Assembly (NCBI GenBank): GCA_040754475.1
Contig: JBFMCN010000044.1
Span: forward strand, 1-8,532
Source: JAJPHY01 sp040754475
Lineage (GTDB): Bacteria > Actinomycetota > UBA4738 > HRBIN12
Direction of reading: 5' to 3'
Length of the DNA stretch: 8,532 nucleotides
Of the stretch, positions 1 to 5,814 are shown piece by piece (within the stretch, counting starts at the first letter, position 1; the number at the start of each line of letters is the position of its first letter). The position numbers and the translations under genes were made by a program. A model generated the notes under the pieces. It was not told where the DNA came from. It did not search any database and saw nothing but the letters and a program-made list of their open reading frames with translations.

Positions 1-737
1 AGAGTGTCCCAGCAGAAGTACGGCAGTCCGGTGACGAGATCCCACCCCGCGGTCATCGCCCAGATCGTTCCCGCGACCGCCGAGAAGGGGTGCTCGGACT
101 GCCCCCCGAAGGCCCGTCGAAACCCCTCCGTCACCGGAACCTGGTTGGTGGCGTCGAGGGCAAACATCGTCATCGGGATAGACGAGTCGAACACACGACC
201 CGCCGCTGGCGGGTCCCAGTAGATGTTCCACTCGGCAGTCATGTCACGGCCCGGCTCCGAAACGTTCCCCTCCACCTCCAGGGCCCCACCCATGAAGACG
301 AGCTCCCGAACCTTGCACTCGACGCCGGGGTGGTGGTCGAGTGCCCAGGCCAGGTTCGTGAGCGGGCCGGTCATCAGCACCGTCACCGGCTCCGTGGCCT
401 CGAGCAGGGTGCGCGCCAGGAACTCCTGCCCGGGCAGGTCGCTCACCGGAGCCGCCGGCTCACGCCGGTTCAATGCTGGGAGGTCGTTCACCTTCAGGCA
501 GTCCACGCGCCACGACGGCGGGAACGGGTTCCGCCCCCCCAGCGTGCCCACCGCTACGGTGACGTCCGAGCGTCCCGCCAGATCCAGGATCTTGCGCGTG
601 GCGGGAAGCGCGCCCTCGATCAGCGTGTCGGCCGGCGTGATCGAGATCCCGAGCAGGTCGACGTGCTCGTACGTGAGGAGGAGCAGGAGGGAAGGGAAGT
701 CGTCGATCCCGCCGTCGTGATCAAAGAAGACCTTCAT
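1..737 (-). CDS. Nucleoside hydrolase, IAG-NH-like (3' end beyond window)
   Basis: This enzyme is predicted to hydrolyse the N-glycosidic bond of ribonucleosides, giving base plus ribose, for purine salvage in the cytoplasm. The 245 residues present begin MKVFFDHDGGIDDF, the Ca2+/ribose-binding Asp cluster of the family. Also visible are TPAD (34-37), FPPSWR (72-77), TGPLTN (123-128), FMGGALEVEGNV (148-159), AEWNIYWDP (168-176) and CWD (242-244). These match the layout of trypanosomatid inosine-adenosine-guanosine hydrolase better than RihA/B/C. From memory of T. vivax IAG-NH, W76 and W243 sit where its two purine-stacking tryptophans are, and D8, D13, D37, N158, E169, N171 and D244 match its active-site residues. 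Family members are about 310-330 residues, so roughly a quarter is missing. ATG at 737 is the first start after the SCP2 gene; a purine-rich GGGGAAGGA lies rather far upstream (about 16 nt), so initiation may be partly coupled to the gene 46 nt upstream. Family is sure; purine preference is inferred. Confidence 0.9.
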   Translation of the reverse strand, partial: MKVFFDHDGGIDDFPSLLLLLTYEHVDLLGISITPADTLIEGALPATRKILDLAGRSDVTVAVGTLGGRNPFPPSWRVDCLKVNDLPALNRREPAAPVSDLPGQEFLARTLLEATEPVTVLMTGPLTNLAWALDHHPGVECKVRELVFMGGALEVEGNVSEPGRDMTAEWNIYWDPPAAGRVFDSSIPMTMFALDATNQVPVTEGFRRAFGGQSEHPFSAVAGTIWAMTAGWDLVTGLPYFCWDT

Positions 738-783
738 GCCGATGGCTCGGTCGTCCTTCCCCTCGCTCGGGGCAGCGCCGTGG

Positions 784-1167
784 TCAGTACTCGATGTCCA
801 TCTCCTGCATGGCGCGCGGCAGCTCTGCGATCGCTCCCTGGAGCTGCATCATCATCATCATGTTCCCGGCGATCCGTATCTTCCCGCTCATGAAGGCCGT
901 GACGGCGTTCAGCTCGCCTCTTGAAAGGGCTGCGGCCGTCTCGTAGTCCTGGGTGATCGTGGCATCAGGCGTGTCGATGTCACCCGTCCCCATGTCGATC
1001 GACCCGTCCTCGATCCGCATCCAGTACCGATGCTCACCGTCCGGCGCGACGATGGCTTGTTGGAGCTTCGCGGCCGCGGACCCGGCTGCCTTCTTGAAGG
1101 ACTCGCTCGCGTTCAGTCGCTCCTTCAGCTCGGTCGACCATTCCTCGGACAGGAATCGCACGGGCAC
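784..1167 (-). CDS. SCP2 sterol-binding domain protein
   Basis: A 127-residue stand-alone SCP2-like domain. Such proteins form a small alpha/beta fold with a hydrophobic tunnel that binds lipids or sterol-like molecules; the ligand of bacterial members is usually unknown. The pattern fits the family: an N-terminal helix (FLSEEWSTELKERLN), a beta-sheet centre with YWMRIEDGSIDMG, then DATITQDYETAAALSRGE and a C-terminal FMSGKIRIAGN followed by a helix. No signal peptide or membrane segment is seen, so it is likely cytoplasmic. The GTG start at 1167 is well supported by AGGAGG with a 5-nt spacer. A -10-like TATACT lies at 1197-1202. A run of five Met codons (residues 103-107) falls where homologues have a hydrophobic helix start. 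The nucleoside hydrolase follows 46 nt downstream and may be cotranscribed. The domain assignment is confident; the physiological role is unknown. Confidence 0.88.
   Translation of the reverse strand: MPVRFLSEEWSTELKERLNASESFKKAAGSAAAKLQQAIVAPDGEHRYWMRIEDGSIDMGTGDIDTPDATITQDYETAAALSRGELNAVTAFMSGKIRIAGNMMMMMQLQGAIAELPRAMQEMDIEY
847..861 (-). repeat. (ATG)5 trinucleotide run inside the SCP2 gene
   Basis: Five perfect tandem ATG codons encode MMMMM near the C-terminal helix of the SCP2 protein. The repeat is in frame, so slippage would add or remove Met residues without breaking the reading frame. Confidence 0.95.
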
Positions 1168-1172
1168 GGCGG

Positions 1173-1178
1173 CCTCCT
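1173..1178 (-). promoter_or_regulatory. Shine-Dalgarno fixing the GTG start of the SCP2 gene
   Basis: AGGAGG on the minus strand, 5 nt before the GTG at 1167. It decides the start of the SCP2 gene, which has no ATG near this position. Confidence 0.85.
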
Positions 1179-1196
1179 AGGGCGGATGTCCGGGGC

Positions 1197-1202
1197 AGTA
1201 TA
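1197..1202 (-). promoter_or_regulatory. Candidate -10 box for the SCP2 gene
   Basis: TATACT on the minus strand differs from TATAAT at one base and is an AT-rich island in GC-rich sequence. Transcription would start near 1190, leaving a leader of about 23 nt with the AGGAGG site. No good -35 is visible at 16-18 nt; that position falls inside the hairpin at 1208-1237. A promoter here is plausible but unproven. Confidence 0.45.
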
Positions 1203-1207
1203 GCCAG

Positions 1208-1237
1208 GCGGTCTCGGGGCCCGGGAGCCGAGACCGC
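1208..1237 (-). terminator. Hairpin directly after the histidine phosphatase gene
   Basis: A perfect 10-bp inverted repeat (arms 1208-1217 and 1228-1237, GCGGTCTCGG on the plus strand) with a 10-nt GC-rich loop. It begins 1 nt after the phosphatase stop codon. There is no T-tract on the minus-strand downstream side (it continues CTGGCTATACT), so it is either a U-less terminator of the kind proposed for high-GC bacteria or a 3'-end stabiliser. Confidence 0.6.
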
Positions 1238-1238
1238 G

Positions 1239-1889
1239 TTATGCCAGCCGGAACAGGTCGGGATCGGTAATGTGCAGGACGTCGTTCAGGAACCGGACGC
1301 GTCGGGCGCTACCGTCGACCTCCACCGAGCTCAGCGACGTGTTGTCCGGAAGGAAGAACATCTCGTTCGACACGCCGATGAGCGGCCCGAGGTACGCGTT
1401 GATCACGCCTCCGTGGGCGACGACGAATACGTCGCCCTCCGGATGACGCTCGAGTATCGACTCGATGGCGTTCCACACCCTGTCACGGAAGGCGGAGATC
1501 GCCTCGCCGCCCGGCGCCCGGTGCCAGATCGCGAGTTGGTTCCGGAACATGCCCTGCAGCTCCGGGTCCGCGCTCAGGATCGCCTCGAAGCTCCTGTTCT
1601 CCCACTCCCCGATGTAGGCCTCCATGAGGTCGTCTTCGAACCTGACCTCCGCCCCCGTCCGCTCGGCGAACGGGCGAACGGTCTCGCGGGCGCGTCGAAG
1701 CGGTGAGCAGTAGACGGCGGCCGGCGGCCGGAACAGAAGGAGCCGCTCCGCGAGTAGCTCGGCTTGCTCGCGACCTCGCTCGTCGAGCGGCGGATCCCAC
1801 TGGAGACCGCGGGAGGTCTCGATCAGGTCGTTCGAGCTCTGGTCCGAGCGGCCGTGGCGTATCAGGAACAGGATCCGCGACCCGCTCAC
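1239..1889 (-). CDS. Histidine phosphatase family protein (PGM-like)
   Basis: A 216-residue member of the histidine phosphatase (phosphoglycerate mutase-like) superfamily, which transfers a phosphoryl group through a phosphohistidine. LIRHG (9-13) carries the catalytic R11-H12. SPLRRARET (62-70) carries the second Arg, E90 in LMEAYIGEW is the likely proton donor, and VVAHGGVINAY (156-166) carries the second catalytic His at 159. The single-domain size is normal. Substrate cannot be told from sequence: members act on phosphosugars, cofactor precursors or other phosphoesters. GTG at 1889 is chosen because AGAGGAGG lies 8 nt upstream and the first residues lead straight into the ILFLIRHG strand; the much longer open frame upstream is out of frame with two other genes. 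It overlaps the stop of the HTH gene by 4 nt (GTGA), so translation is probably coupled. It is the last gene of its block, followed by a hairpin. Confidence 0.92.
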   Translation of the reverse strand: MSGSRILFLIRHGRSDQSSNDLIETSRGLQWDPPLDERGREQAELLAERLLLFRPPAAVYCSPLRRARETVRPFAERTGAEVRFEDDLMEAYIGEWENRSFEAILSADPELQGMFRNQLAIWHRAPGGEAISAFRDRVWNAIESILERHPEGDVFVVAHGGVINAYLGPLIGVSNEMFFLPDNTSLSSVEVDGSARRVRFLNDVLHITDPDLFRLA

Positions 1890-2242
1890 CGAGCTCGCCT
1901 CCTCTGCCGGCGCCGCCTCCACGCCCGGGCGAACGCCTCGACGTCCCGGCGCCGCCACACGCGGCCCGAGGCCAGGCGGGCGATCGGATCCGGGAACGAC
2001 CCGCGATCGACGTAGGTGATCACTCGTCGCCGGTCCCAGCCGAGGATGGCCGCCGCCTCGGAGACTCCGACCAGAGCCGGAGTCACCTCCACCACGAGCG
2101 CGACGTCGTCGCCGGCCAAGTCCCGGAGCTTGGACAGGCACCCGCGGCGCGTGCGTGTTCGGATGTGCTCGGCCGAGCCTTCGACGCTGCCCAGCCAGAC
2201 CCTGCCAACCTCGGTCATCGTGGCGTGGACCTCGCGCGGCAT
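1886..2242 (-). CDS. HicB-like / helix-turn-helix DNA-binding protein
   Basis: A 118-residue basic protein in two parts. Residues 4-55 look like a short HicB-type alpha/beta domain (strand VHATMTEVGRVWLGSV, then a basic helix with SKLRDLAG, then strand DVALVVEV). Residues 58-105 are an AlpA/MerR-like winged helix: VGVSEAAAILGWDRRRVITY, then GSFPDPIARLASGRVWRRRDVEAF. The FPxP...GRVW..xDVEAF pattern is typical of HTH modules in excisionase-like and HicB-HTH proteins. The tail is almost pure Arg. It is predicted to be a transcription regulator, perhaps of its own operon, because an inverted repeat and a TATCAT box lie just upstream. No HicA-like toxin is encoded next to it. ATG at 2242 has no Shine-Dalgarno, but it places the first strand correctly. 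The HTH call is fairly firm; the HicB-like N-terminus is tentative. Confidence 0.8.
   Translation of the reverse strand: MPREVHATMTEVGRVWLGSVEGSAEHIRTRTRRGCLSKLRDLAGDDVALVVEVTPALVGVSEAAAILGWDRRRVITYVDRGSFPDPIARLASGRVWRRRDVEAFARAWRRRRQRRRAR
1898..1905 (-). promoter_or_regulatory. Shine-Dalgarno fixing the GTG start of the histidine phosphatase
   Basis: AGAGGAGG on the minus strand, 8 nt before GTG 1889. It lies within the end of the HTH gene and supports the short form of the phosphatase over a long fusion-like reading. Confidence 0.8.
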
Positions 2243-2248
2243 GGCGCG

Positions 2249-2254
2249 ATGATA
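2249..2254 (-). promoter_or_regulatory. Candidate leaderless -10 box for the HTH gene
   Basis: TATCAT on the minus strand ends 6 nt before the ATG at 2242, and no Shine-Dalgarno is present. This is the arrangement of leaderless actinobacterial promoters. It would give the HTH gene and the phosphatase a second, internal promoter. Confidence 0.4.
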
Positions 2255-2258
2255 GCGA

Positions 2259-2280
2259 CGCGCGGCTCAACCGCCGCGCG
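2259..2280. repeat. GC-rich perfect palindrome before the HTH gene
   Basis: Two 8-bp arms, CGCGCGGC and GCCGCGCG, separated by 6 nt that hold the stop codon of the CxxC/HxH gene. It sits about where the -35 of the TATCAT promoter would be, so it could be an operator for the HTH protein. As RNA it would form a strong hairpin at the stop codon and could act as a partial terminator or processing signal. The palindrome is certain, its role is not. Confidence 0.6.
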
Positions 2281-2530
2281 ACTTGCGGAACTCGGTGCGC
2301 CAGCACGCTTCGTGCCAGTGGCGCCGCGCCTCGGGATCGTCCTCGGGGACGACCACGAGGTGCCACAGGCCCGGCCGCACGACGTGGTCGCATCCCGGAC
2401 ACCTGTACGGCTTGTCGCCGCTCACCCTGCGGACGTCGCAGCCCGGGACCAGCGCCCAGCTCGGGGCGTCGGACTGCGGCATCCGCACGGGGGCGAGGGG
2501 CTCGACCGCGCGGCCGTTCTTCCTCGGCAT
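2267..2530 (-). CDS. Small CxxC/HxH putative zinc-binding protein
   Basis: An 87-residue protein of a type common in actinobacteria and often labelled 'ATP/GTP-binding protein' although no P-loop is visible here. The core is YRCPGCDHVVRPGLWHLVV (42-60) followed by RRHWHEACW (69-77). C44, C47, H73 and C76 (with H57 or H71) form a plausible single zinc site, resembling a zinc ribbon or treble-clef knuckle. The first 30 residues look disordered, the C-terminus is basic. Function is unknown; nucleic acid or protein binding is possible. ATG at 2530 shares one base with the stop of the hydrolase gene (TGATG), which suggests translational coupling. A GC palindrome surrounds its own stop codon. Confidence 0.82.
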   Translation of the reverse strand: MPRKNGRAVEPLAPVRMPQSDAPSWALVPGCDVRRVSGDKPYRCPGCDHVVRPGLWHLVVVPEDDPEARRHWHEACWRTEFRKSRGG

Positions 2531-3198
2531 CAGGCAACCCCGGCGACCCAGTGGATGAACGACGCTGCGTGCTCTGCTAGTTGAGCACCGACGTCCCGGT
2601 CACCCGTGCGCGCACCCCGAACCTTGAACGAGTGATCGCCTCCCTCGATCTCTACGTGCACTGCGCGATCGCCGAGCTTCGCGAGTACAGGCTGGAAGAC
2701 GACGGGGTCCGCGAACGGATCGGCCGATCCCTGGAGGAAGAGCATCGGTACGTCGACGCGGTACAGATGCTCGTCGCGGATCCGCTCGGGCCTGCCCGGC
2801 GGGTGAAAGGGGTAGCCGAGGAACACCAGCCCGGCCGCCGGCATGCCATCCGCCACGACCATCGAAGCAACGCGCCCTCCAAGCGACTTGCCGCCGGCGA
2901 AGACGAGTCCTCCCTGCGAGACCCGGCGCCCGGCCGCGAAGGCCGCGAGCCAGGTCGCTCGAAGCATCGCCTCTGGGTCCGGCGAGCGGCGCCCTCTCTC
3001 CACGTACGGGAAGTTGAACCTAAGCGTTGCCACTTCGTGCTCTGCCATCGCCCAGCAGAAGCCTTCAAGGAACGGGTGATCCATGCCCACGCCTGCACCG
3101 TGTGCCAGGACGAGCGTCGCGATGGCGCCGCTCGGAGCGATCCGGGCCGTGCTCACCTCGGCCGGCCCGGCATCGATCGTGCCACGAACTTCTGACAT
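2530..3198 (-). CDS. Alpha/beta hydrolase, KANL3/Tex30 type
   Basis: A 222-residue alpha/beta-hydrolase of the KANL3/Tex30-like group (dienelactone-hydrolase-related). LVLAHGAGVGMDHPFL (29-44) is the oxyanion-hole loop, ATLRFNFPYVERGRR (57-71) is a family signature, and GGKSLGGRVAS (102-112) carries nucleophile S105. FLQGSADPF (154-162) offers acid D160 and GGDHSFKV (186-193) offers H189, so the triad is complete. It has no signal peptide and should be cytoplasmic. The substrate is unknown. The ATG at 3198 is chosen; a GTG two codons earlier (3204), with AGGG 5 nt upstream, is an equally possible start, and a TTG at 3273 would add sequence unlike the family. It begins 86 nt after glnD stops and ends in the TGATG junction with the CxxC/HxH gene, making it the first gene of that block. 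Confidence 0.88.
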   Translation of the reverse strand: MSEVRGTIDAGPAEVSTARIAPSGAIATLVLAHGAGVGMDHPFLEGFCWAMAEHEVATLRFNFPYVERGRRSPDPEAMLRATWLAAFAAGRRVSQGGLVFAGGKSLGGRVASMVVADGMPAAGLVFLGYPFHPPGRPERIRDEHLYRVDVPMLFLQGSADPFADPVVFQPVLAKLGDRAVHVEIEGGDHSFKVRGARTGDRDVGAQLAEHAASFIHWVAGVA

Positions 3199-3284
3199 AC
3201 GCACGGCTACCCTGATTCTCCCCGATGCGGCCGCGTTCCACCTCGGCATCTGGCTTTGGCGAACGTCGACCAAGACGCGAGGGC

Positions 3285-5813
3285 TCAGCTCGCGGACGGC
3301 GCCAGCGCCGGAGGCGCCCCCGGAGCCGCGCTCAGCCCCTCCAGCCGGGCGCGCAGAGCGCCCTCGATCTCGTCGATTCGCTGCGCCTCCTCGACCTTGC
3401 GGCCGAGCTCGTCACGGACGTAGAAGGCATCGACCACCCGGCTTCCGTAGGTCGCCACCTTCGCGAGACGCACGTCCAGCCGCAGCTCCTGAAGGGTCCT
3501 CGTCACCTCGAAGAGCAGCCCGATCCTGTCGGTCGTCCCGACCTCCACGACGGAGAAGAAGTCCGACGCGTCGTTGTGCACTGCCACCTCGATGGGGAAC
3601 TCGTCCCGTGGGGCGGGGTAGCGTTTGCGCTTCTCTGCGACGCCGTGCGCGAGCCGCAGGCGACCCTCCATGGCCTTCCGGAGAGTGCTCCTGAAGTCGC
3701 GCCAACGCTCCTCGCCTACGTCCCGCTCGAAGAGGCCCTCGACCTCGAAGACGTCGACCGCCACTCCGTCCTCGGTTGTGAACACCTTCGCCGACAGGAT
3801 CGAAAGCCCGGCGAGTGTGAACGCGCCCGCGATCCACGACAGCAGCCCGGGGCGATCCGCGGCCACTACGGTCAGCTCGAAGGTCCCCTCCCGTGAGCCT
3901 TGCCCGCTGATCGTGCGCACCTCCGACGCCCCGATCGGCTTGCGGACCAACGGTACGTGAGCCGCGATCTCATCGGGCGGGACCGTCAGCACGTAGCTCC
4001 TCGGCATCCGAAGCAGGAACCGGTCGACCTCGCCGGGCTCCTCGGTCGCAAGCAGCTGGCGCAGCGTGCGGACGCGCTCCGCCAGCTGCTCGGCCGTCTC
4101 TGTCCCCATGTCACCCCGCTCGAGCACACGCTGGACCTTCGTGACCAGCTCGCGGACGAGCGCCGCCCTCCAAGGTGTCCAGGCCAGCGGTCCCGTCGCG
4201 CCCGCATCGGCGACGGCCAGGAGGTAGAGAGCCGCCAGCCGCTCGGGAACACCGACCTTGGCGGCCACGTCGAGTACGAGATCCTCGTCGCCGATGTCGC
4301 GCCTGGTCGCGGTGTCGGGCAGCAGAAGGTGCTGGGCAACCATGAAGGCCGCAAGCTCGCGAGTGGGTTCCGGCAACCCCATCCGGTCGAGCGCTTCCGC
4401 CGCCACTCGCGCGCTTGCCGGTACGTGGTTCCCCTCCCCTGTCTTGCCGATGTCATGGAGGAGCGCACCCAACAGCAAGGCGTCGCCGTCGCTGACGAGC
4501 CCGGCCGCCTCCACGGCCAACGGGTCGTCGCGCTCGGCGTCGCCGAGCAGGCGCGCCATGCCACCGAGCGCTTGCAGCAGGTGCATGTCGACGGTGTATC
4601 GGTGGTAGGGATCCCGCTGGGGCCGGCAGCGTATCGGCGCCCACTCGGGGAGGAAGCGCTCGAGCACGCCTATCCGGTCCATCGCCTCAAGAGCCCGCAC
4701 CCCCTCCTCGCCCGCCCGGAGGATCTCGAGGAAGGCCTCGCATACGCCCTCGGTCCACTCGACAGGTGCCGGGAGTTCGACCGCATCGATCAGATCGAGC
4801 GTCGCCGGTGACATCACTCCGCGCTCCCGCGCGAGCGAGGCGAACGCCCGGAGCACACCCTCGGGCGAGGGCACGACCTCCGGTTGCGACCCCCCTTCGA
4901 GGAATCGGTTGAACGCGTTTGCGACCACGTGCTCGACCTGTCGGGCGTGCTCGGAGAGCGCACGCATCAGCCCGTCCACCGCGCGGAGCCCCGGCTCGTC
5001 GGCGAACCCGAGCGAATGAGCGATCTCCGCCTGCTGGTCCAGGTACAGTCGATCGGTAGCCCTCCCGGTTGCCAGATGGAGCGCGCTCCGAACACGGACC
5101 AGGAACTCCTGCGCCGCGTCGAGGGCCTGCCGCTCAGCCGCACCGAGCAGCCCTTCCGCCTCGAGACCCTCGGGGCCGCCGGGGTCCGCAACCGCCGCCG
5201 CCAGCCATCCGAGGGAGCACACGTCGCGCAGGCCGCCGGCCCCCTCCTTCACGTCCGGTTCGATCAGATGGGAGACGGAGCCGAACCGGCCGTGCCGCTC
5301 GTGGGCGTCCGCCAGCAGTCGACCGGCGAACGCCCAAGGCTCGTCACGGACGAGACGGAGCACGCTCGCATGCGCCTCCCGCCAGACTGCCTCGTCGCCG
5401 GTTAGGACCCGCCCGTCGAGCATTGCCGTTGCCGCATCCAGTCGCTCCACCGCGACGGCCGTGCACTCCGGCACCGTGCGAACGGCGTGGCCGACCGCGA
5501 ACCCCGCGTCCCACAACGGATACAGGATCTTCTCTGCGACGGCCGCGACCTCGGCGGGCCGGTCGCCTGGATGCAGGATCAACAGATCGATGTCGGACAA
5601 GGGCGCGAGCTCGCCCCGCCCGTGGCCACCGAGCGCCACCATCGCAACGCCTGCCGGTGGATCGCCCTCCGCGAACAGCTCGCGCAAGCACACGTCGAAG
5701 AGCCCTGCGCGTCGTGCGGCTGACCATCGGCCGTGATGCCCTGGGGAGTAGGCGAGATTCAGCGCCCGCAGCCGGTCGAGCAGCCGTGCGACCTGCTCTG
5801 GACGCTTCGCCAT
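3285..5813 (-). CDS. glnD: [Protein-PII] nucleotidyltransferase / nucleotidyl-removing enzyme GlnD
   Basis: GlnD senses glutamine and adds or removes a nucleotide (UMP in proteobacteria, AMP in studied actinobacteria) on the T-loop tyrosine of PII. With the ATG start it has 842 residues, close to the usual length. In order: nucleotidyltransferase domain with GGHGRGEL (62-69) and SDID (73-76) supplying the metal-binding aspartates; the GlnD linker with EPDVKEGAGGLRD (185-197); an HD domain with YHRYTVDMH (403-411) and HDIGK (453-457) for nucleotide removal; then two ACT domains, AADRPGLLSWIAGAF (651-665) and GTTDRIGLLFEVTRTL (759-774), which bind glutamine. All catalytic motifs look intact, so both activities are expected. 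The ATG lies one base after the glnB stop (TGAGATG), which favours coupled translation; a GTG at 5840 inside glnB would add nine residues and cannot be excluded. The Ala/Pro-rich C-terminal tail is probably disordered. Confidence 0.96.
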   Translation of the reverse strand: MAKRPEQVARLLDRLRALNLAYSPGHHGRWSAARRAGLFDVCLRELFAEGDPPAGVAMVALGGHGRGELAPLSDIDLLILHPGDRPAEVAAVAEKILYPLWDAGFAVGHAVRTVPECTAVAVERLDAATAMLDGRVLTGDEAVWREAHASVLRLVRDEPWAFAGRLLADAHERHGRFGSVSHLIEPDVKEGAGGLRDVCSLGWLAAAVADPGGPEGLEAEGLLGAAERQALDAAQEFLVRVRSALHLATGRATDRLYLDQQAEIAHSLGFADEPGLRAVDGLMRALSEHARQVEHVVANAFNRFLEGGSQPEVVPSPEGVLRAFASLARERGVMSPATLDLIDAVELPAPVEWTEGVCEAFLEILRAGEEGVRALEAMDRIGVLERFLPEWAPIRCRPQRDPYHRYTVDMHLLQALGGMARLLGDAERDDPLAVEAAGLVSDGDALLLGALLHDIGKTGEGNHVPASARVAAEALDRMGLPEPTRELAAFMVAQHLLLPDTATRRDIGDEDLVLDVAAKVGVPERLAALYLLAVADAGATGPLAWTPWRAALVRELVTKVQRVLERGDMGTETAEQLAERVRTLRQLLATEEPGEVDRFLLRMPRSYVLTVPPDEIAAHVPLVRKPIGASEVRTISGQGSREGTFELTVVAADRPGLLSWIAGAFTLAGLSILSAKVFTTEDGVAVDVFEVEGLFERDVGEERWRDFRSTLRKAMEGRLRLAHGVAEKRKRYPAPRDEFPIEVAVHNDASDFFSVVEVGTTDRIGLLFEVTRTLQELRLDVRLAKVATYGSRVVDAFYVRDELGRKVEEAQRIDEIEGALRARLEGLSAAPGAPPALAPSAS

Positions 5814-5814
5814 C

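Noticed and set aside
90..893. Plus-strand 267-residue open frame opposite the nucleoside hydrolase and SCP2 genes
   Set aside because: It has Arg/His/Pro-rich low-complexity translation and lies antisense to two genes with clear family motifs. Its HHHHH stretch is only the complement of the Met run.
1239..2537. One continuous 432-residue open frame ending in the histidine phosphatase
   Set aside because: The part before 1889 is Arg/Gly/Pro-rich and lies out of frame over the HTH and CxxC/HxH genes, both of which have recognisable folds. A strong Shine-Dalgarno and GTG at 1889 start the real phosphatase.
2581..3195. Plus-strand 204-residue open frame opposite the hydrolase
   Set aside because: It is antisense to a complete catalytic-triad hydrolase and has no ribosome-binding site or family features.
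3224..3250. GATGC ... GCATC inverted repeat between glnD and the hydrolase
   Set aside because: A 5-bp stem with a 17-nt loop is expected by chance; no convincing promoter was found with it.
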